Positions 8,955 to 17,504 of a stretch of DNA of 64,000 nucleotides are shown piece after piece (the stretch's first letter is position 1; every line of letters starts with the position of its first letter). Under the pieces are notes generated by a model. It saw only the letters and a list, made by a program, of their open reading frames with translations, had not been told where the DNA came from and made no database searches. The stretch lies in contig NZ_FQVN01000004.1 in the NCBI RefSeq assembly GCF_900129375.1, positions 616,041 through 680,040 on the forward strand. Direction: 5' to 3'. The position numbers were made by a program, and so were the translations under genes. The stretch comes from Streptoalloteichus hindustanus. GTDB taxonomy: Bacteria > Actinomycetota > Actinomycetes > Mycobacteriales > Pseudonocardiaceae.

Positions 8955-10145
8955 TCAGCGTTCGAGCACCAGCGCGAGGCCCTGGCCCACGCCGATGCAC
9001 AACGTGGCCAGGCCGGTGCCGGACCCGGCCTGCGCGAGCTGGTGGGCGACCGCGCCGGCGAGGCGGGCGCCGGAGGCGCCCAGCGGGTGGCCCAGCGCCA
9101 CCGCCCCGCCGCGCGGGTTGACGATGCCGGGGTCGAGTTCGGGCAGCGCGGTCAGGCAGCCCAGCGCCTGGGCGGCGAACGCCTCGTTGAGCTCGACCAC
9201 GGCGAGGTCGTCGAACGAACGGCCGGCCCTGGCCAGGGCGCGACGGCTGGCCTCGACCGGGCCGAGGCCGAAGTGCTGCGGCTCGATGCCGGTGACCGCG
9301 CTGGTGACCACACGGGCCAGCGGCTCGCGGCCCAGGGCGCGCACGCCCTCCTCGTCGGCGAGCAGCAGGGCGGCGGCGCCGTCGTTGAGCGGGGAGGAGT
9401 TGCCCGCGGTGACGGTGCCGTCGGCGCGGAACACCGTCCTGAGCCTGGCCAGGGCCTCCAACGAGGTGTCGTCGCGGATGCACTCGTCGCGGCTGGCCTC
9501 GACGCCGTCGACGGGGACCACCTCGGCGTCGTACTGGCCCTCGCGCCAGGCCACGGCCGCGCGGCGGTGGCTGTGCAACGCGAACTCGTCCTGGGCCTCA
9601 CGCGTGATGCCGTACTTGTCGGCGATGAGCTCGGCGCCCTCGCCGAGGGCGACGGTCCACTCGGCCGGCATGCGCGGGTTGACCAGCCGCCAGCCCAGGG
9701 TCGTGGACACCAGCCGCTGGTCGCCGGCAGGGAACGCCCGCTCGGGCTTGGGCAGCACCCAGGGGGCGCGGGTCATCGACTCCACGCCGCCGGCGACCAC
9801 GATCGAGGCGTCGCCCAGCGCGACGGCGCGGGCGGCCTGGATGACGGCCTCCATGCCGGAGCCGCACAGCCGGTTGACGGTCACGCCGGGCACGGTGGCG
9901 GGCAGTCCGGCCAGCAGCACGGCCATGCGCGCCACGTTCCGGTTCTCCTCGCCGGCGCCGTTGGCGTTGCCGAAGACGACGTCGCCGATCCGCGCGGGGT
10001 CCAGGTCGGGCGAGCGGTCGAGCAGCGCGCGCAGCACCCCGGCGGCGAGGTCGTCGGGGCGCACCGAGGCGAGCATGCCGTTGTAGCGGCCGATGGGCGT
10101 GCGGACGGCGTCGACGACGTAGACGTCGCGTGGGCGCTCGATCAT
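8955..10145 (-). CDS. pcaF: 3-oxoadipyl-CoA thiolase
   Basis: 396-residue thiolase splitting beta-ketoadipyl-CoA into succinyl-CoA and acetyl-CoA. Catalytic residues: C94 in NRLCGSGMEA, H353 in ALGHPLGASGAR, C383 in TLCIGVGQG. AGGGAGC precedes the ATG, which shares one base with the pcaJ stop (TGATG). The operon context separates it from fatty-acid thiolases. Confidence 0.95.
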   Translation of the reverse strand: MIERPRDVYVVDAVRTPIGRYNGMLASVRPDDLAAGVLRALLDRSPDLDPARIGDVVFGNANGAGEENRNVARMAVLLAGLPATVPGVTVNRLCGSGMEAVIQAARAVALGDASIVVAGGVESMTRAPWVLPKPERAFPAGDQRLVSTTLGWRLVNPRMPAEWTVALGEGAELIADKYGITREAQDEFALHSHRRAAVAWREGQYDAEVVPVDGVEASRDECIRDDTSLEALARLRTVFRADGTVTAGNSSPLNDGAAALLLADEEGVRALGREPLARVVTSAVTGIEPQHFGLGPVEASRRALARAGRSFDDLAVVELNEAFAAQALGCLTALPELDPGIVNPRGGAVALGHPLGASGARLAGAVAHQLAQAGSGTGLATLCIGVGQGLALVLER

Positions 10146-10879
10146 CAGTGCTCCCTGCTCTCGTGGGCCGTGGCGGACGCGGCGACACCAGCGACACCGG
10201 CGGCGTTGACGACACCGGCGACACCGGCGGCAGCGGCGTTGAGCTCGGGCGCGAGCCGCACCGGGGCGGCGGTGCGGGCCAGGACCTCCTCGGCGCTGAC
10301 CCCCTCGGCGGTCTCCACGAGGACGAGCCCGTCGGCGGTGACGTCCAGGACGCCGAGGTTGGTGATGATCCGGTGGACGCAGCGCCGGCCGGTCAGCGGC
10401 AGCGCGCACTCCTCGACGATCTTCGGCGTGCCGTCCTTGGCGGTGTGCTCCATGACCACGATCAGCCGGCGGACGCCGTGGACCAGGTCCATCGCGCCGC
10501 CCATGCCCTTGACCAGCTTGCCGGGCACCATCCAGTTCGCCAGGTCGCCGGCGGCCGAGACCTGCATCGCGCCCAGGATCGCGGTGTCGACGTGGCCGCC
10601 GCGGATCATGCCGAACGACAGGGCGGAGTCGAAGAAGGCCGCGCCGGGCAGCACGGTGACCGTCTCCTTGCCCGCGTTGATCAGGTCGGGGTCGACCTCG
10701 TGCTCGTGCGGGTAGGGGCCCACGCCCAGGATGCCGTTCTCCGACTGCAACACGACGTGCACGCCGGCGGGCAGGTGGTTGGACACCAGGGTCGGCAGCC
10801 CGATGCCGAGGTTGACGTAGGAGCCGTCGGTGAGCTCGGCGGCCGCGCGCGCGGCGATCTGTTCCCGGTTCCAGGCCAT
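10145..10879 (-). CDS. pcaJ: 3-oxoacid CoA-transferase subunit B
   Basis: 244 residues. The family-I CoA-transferase beta chain has the catalytic-glutamate motif SENGILG and the glycine loop [10 protein letters not shown]. It activates beta-ketoadipate with CoA from succinyl-CoA together with PcaI. The last 30 residues (from about [13 protein letters not shown]) are a low-complexity Ala/Gly/Val tail beyond the usual end, encoded by imperfect repeats around 10185-10240. The start overlaps the pcaI stop (TGATG). Confidence 0.94.
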   Translation of the reverse strand: MAWNREQIAARAAAELTDGSYVNLGIGLPTLVSNHLPAGVHVVLQSENGILGVGPYPHEHEVDPDLINAGKETVTVLPGAAFFDSALSFGMIRGGHVDTAILGAMQVSAAGDLANWMVPGKLVKGMGGAMDLVHGVRRLIVVMEHTAKDGTPKIVEECALPLTGRRCVHRIITNLGVLDVTADGLVLVETAEGVSAEEVLARTAAPVRLAPELNAAAAGVAGVVNAAGVAGVAASATAHESREH

Positions 10880-11634
10880 CAGCCGCGCACCGTCCTCTTC
10901 TCGACCTGCTTGTCGGCCGCCTGCTCGGGGGTCAGCGGCAGCACGCGCTGGACGAACACCCCGGGCAGGTGGATCTCGTCGGGGCCCAGCTCCCCCGGCT
11001 CGACCAGTTCCTCGACCTCGGCCACCGCGATCCGGCCGGCCATCGCGGCCAGCGGGTTGAAGTTCCGCGCGGACCGGTTGAACACGAGGTTGCCGTGCCG
11101 GTCGCCGCGCGCGGCCCTGACCAGCGCGAAGTCGGTGGTGATGCCGCGTTCCATGACGTAGTCGGTCCCGTCGAACGCGCGGACCTCCTTGGCCGGGGAG
11201 GCCACGGCGACGGACCCGTCGGCGGCGTAGCGCCAGGGCAGGCCGCCCTCGGCCACCGCCGTGCCGACCCCGGCCGGGGTGAAGAAGGCCGGAATGCCGC
11301 AGCCGCCGGCCCGCAGCCGCTCGGCGAGCGTGCCCTGCGGCACCAGCTCGACCTCCAGCTCACCGCCGAGGTACTGCCGGGCGAACTCCTTGTTCTCCCC
11401 GATGTAGGAGGCGGTGACCCTGGCGATGCGGCCGGCCGCCAGCAGGACGCCGAGGCCCGCGCCGTCGACGCCGCAGTTGTTGGACACCACGCTGATCCGC
11501 CGCACCCCGGTCTCGTACAGGGCGCGCACCAGCACGGTGGGCACCCCGCTGAGCCCGAAGCCCCCGACGGCGAAGGACGCGCCGTCCCACACGTCGGCGA
11601 CCGCCTCGGCCGCGGTGGCCACCACCTTGTCCAT
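10879..11634 (-). CDS. pcaI: 3-oxoacid CoA-transferase subunit A
   Basis: First gene of the pca operon, 251 residues. The alpha-chain glycine motif is in [15 protein letters not shown], with [15 protein letters not shown] and [11 protein letters not shown] also typical. The ATG at 11634 is preferred because GGAG lies 9 nt upstream; a GTG two codons earlier is possible but too close to it. The leader contains a perfect 6-4-6 palindrome about 55 nt upstream, a likely operator. Confidence 0.94.
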   Translation of the reverse strand: MDKVVATAAEAVADVWDGASFAVGGFGLSGVPTVLVRALYETGVRRISVVSNNCGVDGAGLGVLLAAGRIARVTASYIGENKEFARQYLGGELEVELVPQGTLAERLRAGGCGIPAFFTPAGVGTAVAEGGLPWRYAADGSVAVASPAKEVRAFDGTDYVMERGITTDFALVRAARGDRHGNLVFNRSARNFNPLAAMAGRIAVAEVEELVEPGELGPDEIHLPGVFVQRVLPLTPEQAADKQVEKRTVRG

Positions 11635-11687
11635 CCGCACGCGCTCCGATCAGTCCGGGGTGGACGGCGCCACCGGGTGTTCGCCCA

Positions 11688-11703
11688 GTGAACTTTCGTT
11701 CAC
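11688..11703. promoter_or_regulatory. putative pca operator GTGAAC-TTTC-GTTCAC
   Basis: A perfect 16-bp dyad 54 nt upstream of pcaI, in the only sizeable leader of the operon. It is the obvious candidate site for a pathway regulator (IclR- or MarR-type regulators control pca genes in other actinobacteria), but no such gene lies in the window. Assignment is by position and symmetry only. Between it and the hairpin at 12173 (about 470 bp) I see no convincing gene. Confidence 0.5.
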
Positions 11704-12172
11704 AATTGGCCCCGCCGAGTCTGGTCCCCCGGCCGATCGCTGTCAACGGTCCCGTTCGCACCCCCGCGTTCCAGCAGGTCGCGCTCGTCCGCCCCGGCAC
11801 CGGTCAGTCTTGGTCGTGCCGGGACGCCCACCCACCCGCCACCAGCCCCCACCACCTCGTTATGGGCCGTGCGGGCGCACTCCGGGCACGCCCGGACGGA
11901 CCTGGTGAAGGCGGCAGGCACACCGCGTGCGGGGATGCGAAACGCAGAGATGCCTGTTCGAGCGCCAGTTCAGCGCGGAACCCCCGGGGCTCAGCGCATC
12001 CGGACAGCAGTCAGACAGTCGAACGCGTTCCCCGGATGACAGATCCGGTTGACACCCCGCGCCGCCCTCACGCCGAGCTGGGCATCGGGACCACCACCGG
12101 GCCGGCCGGCTACCGACGGATTCCGCCCTGGCGGGGCGCCCGTTCCTGGCGAGCCCATCCCGCACAGCCGGC

Positions 12173-12208
12173 ACGCGCCCCGGCTGGCGCGCAGCAGCCG
12201 GGGCGCGT
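12173..12208 (-). terminator. 13-bp hairpin terminator after the GNAT/acyl-CoA synthetase gene
   Basis: ACGCGCCCCGGCT and its exact complement with a 10-nt loop, 17 nt beyond the stop of the 898-residue gene. It separates this gene from the pca promoter region. Confidence 0.75.
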
Positions 12209-12225
12209 CCGCCGCTGGAGCAGAT

Positions 12226-14922
12226 TCACGCGCGGAGGCGGCGCAGGAACGGGTCGGTGGCCTCCCGGGGTCGCAGCCGCACCCGGGCGTCCACGCCCTG
12301 GGCTCCGCGCCAGCGCACCACGAGCGGGTTCAGGTCCAGCTCGGCGACCTCCGGCACCAGCTCCGCCAACCGTCCCACGCGCAGCAGCACGTCGGTCACG
12401 GCGGCCAAATCGAAGCGGCCCGCCGCGTGGTCGGCCAGCAGGGCGGGCGCCGCCCGCAGCCGGCCCACCATCTCGACCGCGTCGCGATCGGTGAGCGGGA
12501 CCAGCCGACAGACGCGGTCGGCCACCAGGTCGGTGTCGACCCCGCCGAGGCCGAGGACGACCAGCGGCCCGAACACGCCGTCGTTGCTCACCCCGACCAG
12601 CAGTTCCCGGCCGGGTTCGGCCATGGGTTGCACCAGCACGCCGGTCAGGTCGTCGCCGAACCGGTCGCCCAGCCGGGCCACGGCGGCGCGGACCTCGCGG
12701 TCGTCGCGGAGACCGAGCAGGACACCGCCGCCCCGGCTCTTGTGCAGCAGGTTGGTGGCGACGGCCTTGACGGCGACCGGGCCGACGCAGTCGCGTGCTG
12801 CGGCGACCGCCGCGTCGGCGTCGCGGGCCACCGTGGCGGGCACCATCGGCATGCCGAAGTGGCCGAGCAGCCGCAGGGTCGCGGCGGGGTCCAACCACCC
12901 GCCCTCGGGGTTGGTCGCGAGGTGGTCGGCGACGAGGGCGCGTGCGGCGTCCACGTCGATGCCGGCCAGGTCCGGCACGGCGCCGGCCGGGCGTTCCCGC
13001 CAGGCGGCGTAGTGGGCCACGGCGGCCAGCGACCGCGCGGCCAGCGCGGGATCGGCGAACGCGGGCACGGTCCCGCCGGTCGCGGCGACCGGCAGCGGGC
13101 GCACCACGTCGAGCTGGCCGACGTGCACCGCGAGCACCGGTTTCCCCAGGTCCGGCCCCGCCTCGGCGACAGCGGGGGCCACCGCGTCGATCGGCGTGGC
13201 GACCGCGGTGGGCGCGGCCAACACGAGCACGGCGTCCACGTTCGGGTCGGCGCACACCAGCCGCAGGCACCGGGCGAAGACCTCCGCGCTCGCCCCGCCG
13301 GTGGTGTCGACCGGATTGGCCACGCCCGCGTGCTCGGGCAGCGCCTCGGCCAACCCGGCGCGGGTTCGCTCGTCCAGTTCCGGCAGCACCAGCCCGTACC
13401 GGGCGCACGCGTCCGCCGCCAGCACACCCGCCCCGCCCGCGTTGCTGATCACCCCGACCCGGGAGCCGGCCGGCAGCGGCTGCCAGCTCAGCAGACAGGT
13501 CACCGCCAGCACCTCGCTGAGGTCGTCCACCGCGATCACCCCGGCCTGCTCGTACAGGGCGTCCCTGGTGGCGGCCGGGGTGGCGGCCGCGGCGGTGTGC
13601 GAGGCGGCCGCCCGGCGCGCCACCTCGCTGGTGCCCACCCGCACCGCCACGACCGGTTTGCGGGCGGCCAGCCGGCGGGCCAGCCGGGCGAACTTGCGGG
13701 GGTTGCCGAAGGACTCCAGGTAGAGCACGGCGACCCGGGTGTCGTCGTCGTGCTGCCACCACATGAGCAGGTCGTTGCCGCTGACGTCGTACTTGTCGCC
13801 GGTGGAGACGAGGGTGGACACCCCGAGGCCGACGGCGGCGAGCTGGTCCAGCAGGGCGATGCCCATCCCACCGGACTGGGTCACCACCCCCACCCGGCCG
13901 GCCGGGGCCGGGCCACGGGCGAAGGTCGCGCTCATCCGGACCAGCGGGTCGGTGTTCACCACGCCCAGGCAGTTCGGCCCCACCAGCCGCATCCCGTGCC
14001 GGCGCACCGCGGCCAGCAGCCCGTCCGCGAGGTCACCGCGCTGGGTGAGCCCGGCGGTGATGACCACCAACGCCCGCACCCCGCGCTGCCCGCACTCCTC
14101 GGCCACCTCGGGCACCGCGTGCGCCGGCACGCACAGCACGGCGAGGTCCACGCCCTCGGGCAGGTCCCGGACCGAGGGCACCGAGGGCACGCCCTCGACC
14201 TCGGAGGCGTGCGGGTTCACGACGTGGCAGGCCCCGGTGAACCCGCCGGCGAGGAGGCCGCGCAGGACCGCGTTGCCGATGGAGTCACGACGCCGGCTCG
14301 CGCCCACCACCGCGACCGAGCGCGGTCGCAGCAGGCCCCGCAGGCTGGCCACGTCCGCGTTCCGCTCCCGTTCCCCGACGGCCTCCAGGTAGCCCTCGAC
14401 CGGGTCCAGCAGCAGGGTCACGTGCAGCGTCCCGGCCTCCCGGCGCACCGACAGCGGCAGGCCGGCGTCGGTGAACACGCGCAGCATCCGCGCGTTCTCC
14501 GCCAGCACCTCGGCCACGAACCGCCGGACACCGCGTTCCCTGGCGGCCGAGGCCAGGTGCTCCAGCAGGAGGGTGCCCACGCCGTGGGCCTGCTGCCGGT
14601 GGTCCACGACCAGCGCGACCTCGGCCTCGGCGGGGTCGGCGAGCACCTCGCAGTGCGCCACCCCGACGAGCCGGCCGCCCAGGTGGGCGCCCAGGGCGAG
14701 GCGGTGCGCGTCCTCGGTCTGGACCAGGCGGGCGAACAGGGCGTCCAGGCCGACCGGGCGCGGGGTGAAGAACCGCAGGAACTGGTCCCGCTCGGGCAGT
14801 TCGGCGTGCAGGCGGGCCAGGTCGTCCTGGTCGGCCGGTCCCAGCCCGCGGACGTCGACCACGCGGCCGTCGGCGAGGACGGCGCGCACGGCGGTGGGTG
14901 GGGTGGTGGCGAGAGCCGTCAT
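12226..14922 (-). CDS. GNAT acetyltransferase / NDP-forming acyl-CoA synthetase fusion (PatA-type protein lysine acetyltransferase)
   Basis: 898 residues. An N-terminal GNAT domain (about 10-170) has the acetyl-CoA motif region QQAHGVGTLLLEHL. A CoA-binding Rossmann domain (about 195-320, RSVAVVGASRRRDSIGNAVL) follows, then succinyl-CoA-ligase-like domains (VVTQSGGMGIALLDQL; ASHTAAAATP retains the His of the family phospho-histidine loop) and a C-terminal ATP-grasp domain (VAVKAVATNLLHKSRGGGVL). This GNAT-first order is the streptomycete PatA arrangement; such proteins acetylate acyl-CoA synthetases. GAGGGAG precedes the ATG, which overlaps the stop of the broken CBS-BON gene. Its own DosR-like promoter lies inside that gene. 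Confidence 0.9.
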   Translation of the reverse strand: MTALATTPPTAVRAVLADGRVVDVRGLGPADQDDLARLHAELPERDQFLRFFTPRPVGLDALFARLVQTEDAHRLALGAHLGGRLVGVAHCEVLADPAEAEVALVVDHRQQAHGVGTLLLEHLASAARERGVRRFVAEVLAENARMLRVFTDAGLPLSVRREAGTLHVTLLLDPVEGYLEAVGERERNADVASLRGLLRPRSVAVVGASRRRDSIGNAVLRGLLAGGFTGACHVVNPHASEVEGVPSVPSVRDLPEGVDLAVLCVPAHAVPEVAEECGQRGVRALVVITAGLTQRGDLADGLLAAVRRHGMRLVGPNCLGVVNTDPLVRMSATFARGPAPAGRVGVVTQSGGMGIALLDQLAAVGLGVSTLVSTGDKYDVSGNDLLMWWQHDDDTRVAVLYLESFGNPRKFARLARRLAARKPVVAVRVGTSEVARRAAASHTAAAATPAATRDALYEQAGVIAVDDLSEVLAVTCLLSWQPLPAGSRVGVISNAGGAGVLAADACARYGLVLPELDERTRAGLAEALPEHAGVANPVDTTGGASAEVFARCLRLVCADPNVDAVLVLAAPTAVATPIDAVAPAVAEAGPDLGKPVLAVHVGQLDVVRPLPVAATGGTVPAFADPALAARSLAAVAHYAAWRERPAGAVPDLAGIDVDAARALVADHLATNPEGGWLDPAATLRLLGHFGMPMVPATVARDADAAVAAARDCVGPVAVKAVATNLLHKSRGGGVLLGLRDDREVRAAVARLGDRFGDDLTGVLVQPMAEPGRELLVGVSNDGVFGPLVVLGLGGVDTDLVADRVCRLVPLTDRDAVEMVGRLRAAPALLADHAAGRFDLAAVTDVLLRVGRLAELVPEVAELDLNPLVVRWRGAQGVDARVRLRPREATDPFLRRLRA

Positions 14923-15468
14923 GGCGGTACTCCCTCATCGTCGCTGTCGCCGACGCTAGGCGTCGGCGACCTCGCGTCCTGCCCGCTTTGGTCCTCACTC
15001 GACGGGACCATCGGCCCGACCCCGCCGGGGTCGTCTCCCGCGGACCGCGGTCTGTCGCTGGGCCTGGTGGTGGCCGCCGGCACGTCAGCCCCGCCCCCGG
15101 CCCGCTCGGTTCCCCGCACCCGCACCTCCCGCACGCCGGGCACGGCCAGGGCGAGCGCGGTGGTGACGTTCCGGTCGACGGGGTCGTCGAGCTCGTCGTC
15201 GACCGTGACCGCGCCCTGGTCGACCCGCACGGTCCACCGGTCGAAGCCGCCGTAGACCGCCAGCCGGTGGCGCACCTCCGCCTCGGTGGTCACGTCCTCC
15301 CTCACCAGGGCCCGCACGAGATCCCTGCGGGTCGCGATGCCGACGAGCCGCTCGTCACCGTCGACCGCCGGCAGGGCGCGGAAGCCGTGGGCGCGCGGCG
15401 GCGGCCCTGACCGGGGTGTCGGGCGTGACTGTGATGACCGGGCGGGTCATGAGGTCCCTGGCACGCAT
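14919..15468 (-). pseudogene. frameshifted and internally deleted CBS-BON protein
   Basis: Starts normally (GAGGAGG, then MRARDLMTRPVITVTPDTPVRA, close to the intact CBS-BON proteins at 17.3 and 53 kb) but shifts frame after AAAA. In the shifted frame it continues RAHGFRALPAVDGDERLVGI and then jumps to the end of the second CBS domain (ATRRDLVRAL), followed by a full BON domain ([20 protein letters not shown] to AVPGVREVRV). About 80 residues of the CBS pair are missing, as if the two LVGI segments had recombined. The reading then continues about 65 residues with no domain similarity. A shorter BON-only product from GTG 15317 is possible. Confidence 0.8.
14953..15017 (-). promoter_or_regulatory. 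predicted DosR-type promoter for the GNAT/acyl-CoA synthetase gene
   Basis: Reading leftward: distal box GGGCCGATGGTCCC (15004-15017), degenerate proximal box AGGACCAAAGCGGG (14982-14995), 23 nt, then TAGCGT (14953-14958). The same layout recurs at 17381-17446 and 59530-59595. The -10 element sits inside a perfect palindrome (11-bp arms 14946-14956 and 14960-14970, loop TAG), which could be a separate operator. Confidence 0.6.
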
Positions 15469-15535
15469 CTCGGCCTCCTCGGCCTTCCTGGTTCCCCGGG
15501 TCCGCGTCGCACCGGTGCGGGGTTCCCTCCGGTGG

Positions 15536-16537
15536 TCAGCCGGCCGCGCTGTCCCGCACGAGGAGTTCGGCCACCGGGCGGCGGGGCACCGCCGGCACCG
15601 GGGACCCGAACCCGATCCGCAGCACCGTCTGCGGCTCCAGCCCCCCGCCGACCATCCGGCGGAGCTCGTCGCGCACCGAGGGCACTTCGATCACCTGGGA
15701 CAGGAACGACACCGCCAGGCCCAGCGCGGTGGCGGTGAGCAGCACGTGTTCCATCGCCTGGCCGGTCTGGACCTCGGCGACGCGGCCCTCGTAGTGGGAG
15801 CAGAGCACCACGAGCAGCGGGTCGTCCTCGAAGTCCTTGCCGGTCAGCCGGGGGCGGGCCTGACCGCCGGTGAAGTCCCGCAGCACCCACTCGTCCTGCG
15901 GCTCCCGGCGCGGGCCGCCGGCGGAGGACGGCACACCGTCGGTCCGGTTCGGCTCCCGACCGGTCCACCGGGCCAGTTCCGCCCGGTACTCGGGGTCGGC
16001 GTGCAACAGCTCGGTGGCCCGGACCACCATCGCCCGCAACTCCGCGCGCTGCTCCCGGTCGCGGACGACGTGCAGCCACGCCCGTTCCGCCTCGGCCGCC
16101 TCCACCAGCGGCCGCCGATGCCCTTCGGGCACGGGCTGGTCCAGGAACGGCAGCCGGTTCGTGCGGCGCAGCGGGATCGCGCGCACCAGCTCGTCCAGCT
16201 CCCGCCTCGGCCGCGCCGGGCCGCCCCGGCGGACCACCGCCACCAGGCTCGGGCGCGCGTGGTCGGGCACCAGGCTGACCAGTGGTCGCACGCCGTGGGA
16301 CTCGACGGCCAGCCGCAGGTTGAACAGGGCCGCGCCGCACGACAGGCGCAGCTCGCGGTCGTCGGGATCCACCACTGGCAACCGGCGCTCCGGGTCGGCG
16401 TGCACCTCGACGCTGTCGTCGCTCAGGCGGAACCGCCACGGCTGGGTGTTGTGCACGGAGGGCGCGGACGCCGCGGCGACGAGCACCGCCTCGACCTGGT
16501 CGGGGCTCAGGCCCAGGGCCTCGGGAAGCGCGGTCAT
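15536..16537 (-). CDS. Acg-type nitroreductase family protein
   Basis: 333 residues, family of M. tuberculosis Acg/Rv3131 (FMN-binding, atypical nitroreductases of the DosR regulon, role unproven). Typical features: ASAPSVHNTQPWRF near the N-terminus, RLSCGAALFNLRLAV, RTNRLPFLDQPVPEGHR, and a C-terminal LGLAVSFLSQVIEVPSVRDE followed by TVLRIGFGSPVPAVPRRPV. GGGAGG precedes the ATG; longer upstream reading is low-complexity. It lies between an intact and a broken CBS-BON gene, all leftward, 67 nt before the latter. Confidence 0.9.
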   Translation of the reverse strand: MTALPEALGLSPDQVEAVLVAAASAPSVHNTQPWRFRLSDDSVEVHADPERRLPVVDPDDRELRLSCGAALFNLRLAVESHGVRPLVSLVPDHARPSLVAVVRRGGPARPRRELDELVRAIPLRRTNRLPFLDQPVPEGHRRPLVEAAEAERAWLHVVRDREQRAELRAMVVRATELLHADPEYRAELARWTGREPNRTDGVPSSAGGPRREPQDEWVLRDFTGGQARPRLTGKDFEDDPLLVVLCSHYEGRVAEVQTGQAMEHVLLTATALGLAVSFLSQVIEVPSVRDELRRMVGGGLEPQTVLRIGFGSPVPAVPRRPVAELLVRDSAAG

Positions 16538-16728
16538 GGCGGGCCTCCCTCCCGTCGGGGTGCCGCTTCCGCTGGTGTTTCCGCGACGGCACCCGGTTTC
16601 CGCGTCGTCACCGGTCGGGGTGTGGCCTCCCGGTCGCCGGCGGCCGGGGCGGTGGCGGACCAGCTCGTCCTCCATCCTCGCCGGTCACGCCCGACCCCGC
16701 TGGTGTCGTGCGGTCGGCCGGTGGGCCG

Positions 16729-17346
16729 TCAGGCCTGTTGGCCCACCTGCGGGCGGTGGATCTCGACGTGGGTCACGCCCGGTACGGCCTGGGCGAGGAC
16801 CCGGGCCACGTGCTCGTCGGTGGGGTCGTCGAAGACGTCGCCGATGGTCACCACGCCCTGGCGGACCCGCACGGACCACCGGTCGAAGCCGCCGTAGATC
16901 TCCAGGCGGTGCCGCACGTCGGCCTCGATCGTGGCGTCGTCCCGGGTGAGGGTGCGCACGACGTCCCGCCGGGTGACGATGCCGACCAGCCGGGCGCCGT
17001 CGGTGACCGGGATGCTGCGGACACCCCGGTCGATCATGACCTTGACGATCTCGGCCACGTCGGCCCACCGCGGCATGGTGAGGGCCGGGCTGCTCATGAC
17101 GTCCCCGACGGTCGCCGGGGGCGGCTGGTCCGGCGACGGCTCGCGCAGCAACTGGCTGCGGGGGTCGCGTTGGATGCGGTTCCGCATCACGTCCATCTCG
17201 GTGAGGATGCCCACGACCTCGTCCTCGTCGGTCACCACCGGCAGCGCGGTGAACCCGTTCACGGCCAGCAGGGTGGCCGCCTCCCGCACCGTCGTCTCCG
17301 GGCGAACCGTCGTGACGGGACGGGTCATGATGTCCTGAACTCGCAT
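16729..17346 (-). CDS. CBS domain pair with C-terminal BON domain
   Basis: 205 residues. CBS1 (about 1-62, MRVQDIMTRPVTTV to DEDEVVGILTEMDVM), CBS2 (about 80-140, VGDVMSSPALTM to [12 protein letters not shown]), BON (about 143-200, [19 protein letters not shown] to AVPGVTHVEIH). CBS pairs usually bind adenine nucleotides; BON domains may contact membranes or phospholipid. The M. tuberculosis relative by architecture and regulon is HRP1. It is preceded by a tandem DosR-like promoter and is the first gene of the group at 14.9-17.3 kb. Confidence 0.92.
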   Translation of the reverse strand: MRVQDIMTRPVTTVRPETTVREAATLLAVNGFTALPVVTDEDEVVGILTEMDVMRNRIQRDPRSQLLREPSPDQPPPATVGDVMSSPALTMPRWADVAEIVKVMIDRGVRSIPVTDGARLVGIVTRRDVVRTLTRDDATIEADVRHRLEIYGGFDRWSVRVRQGVVTIGDVFDDPTDEHVARVLAQAVPGVTHVEIHRPQVGQQA

Positions 17347-17380
17347 GACTGGTTCCTTCCGTCGTCCCCCAGCACCACCG

Positions 17381-17446
17381 ACGCTAAGCCCGCGGAACCG
17401 GTGGGGCCGCGCGCTTCGGACCCCACCTGACGAGGACTTTCAGCCC
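17381..17446 (-). promoter_or_regulatory. predicted DosR-type promoter for the CBS-BON gene
   Basis: Leftward: distal box GGGCTGAAAGTCCT (17433-17446), proximal half-conserved box GGGTCCGAAGCGCG (17410-17423), exactly 23 nt, then -10 TAGCGT (17381-17386). The predicted start lies about 28 nt before the CBS-BON ATG. Confidence 0.65.
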
Positions 17447-17504
17447 TGCCGATCCGGCCGCTCGGCCCGGGCCCGCCGCATCCCGGCCGCCGCCGCGCGG
17501 CGGG

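Noticed and set aside
12049..15255. A 1068-codon plus-strand frame
   Set aside because: Mirror of the GNAT/acyl-CoA synthetase gene; no domain features and composition driven by the opposite strand.
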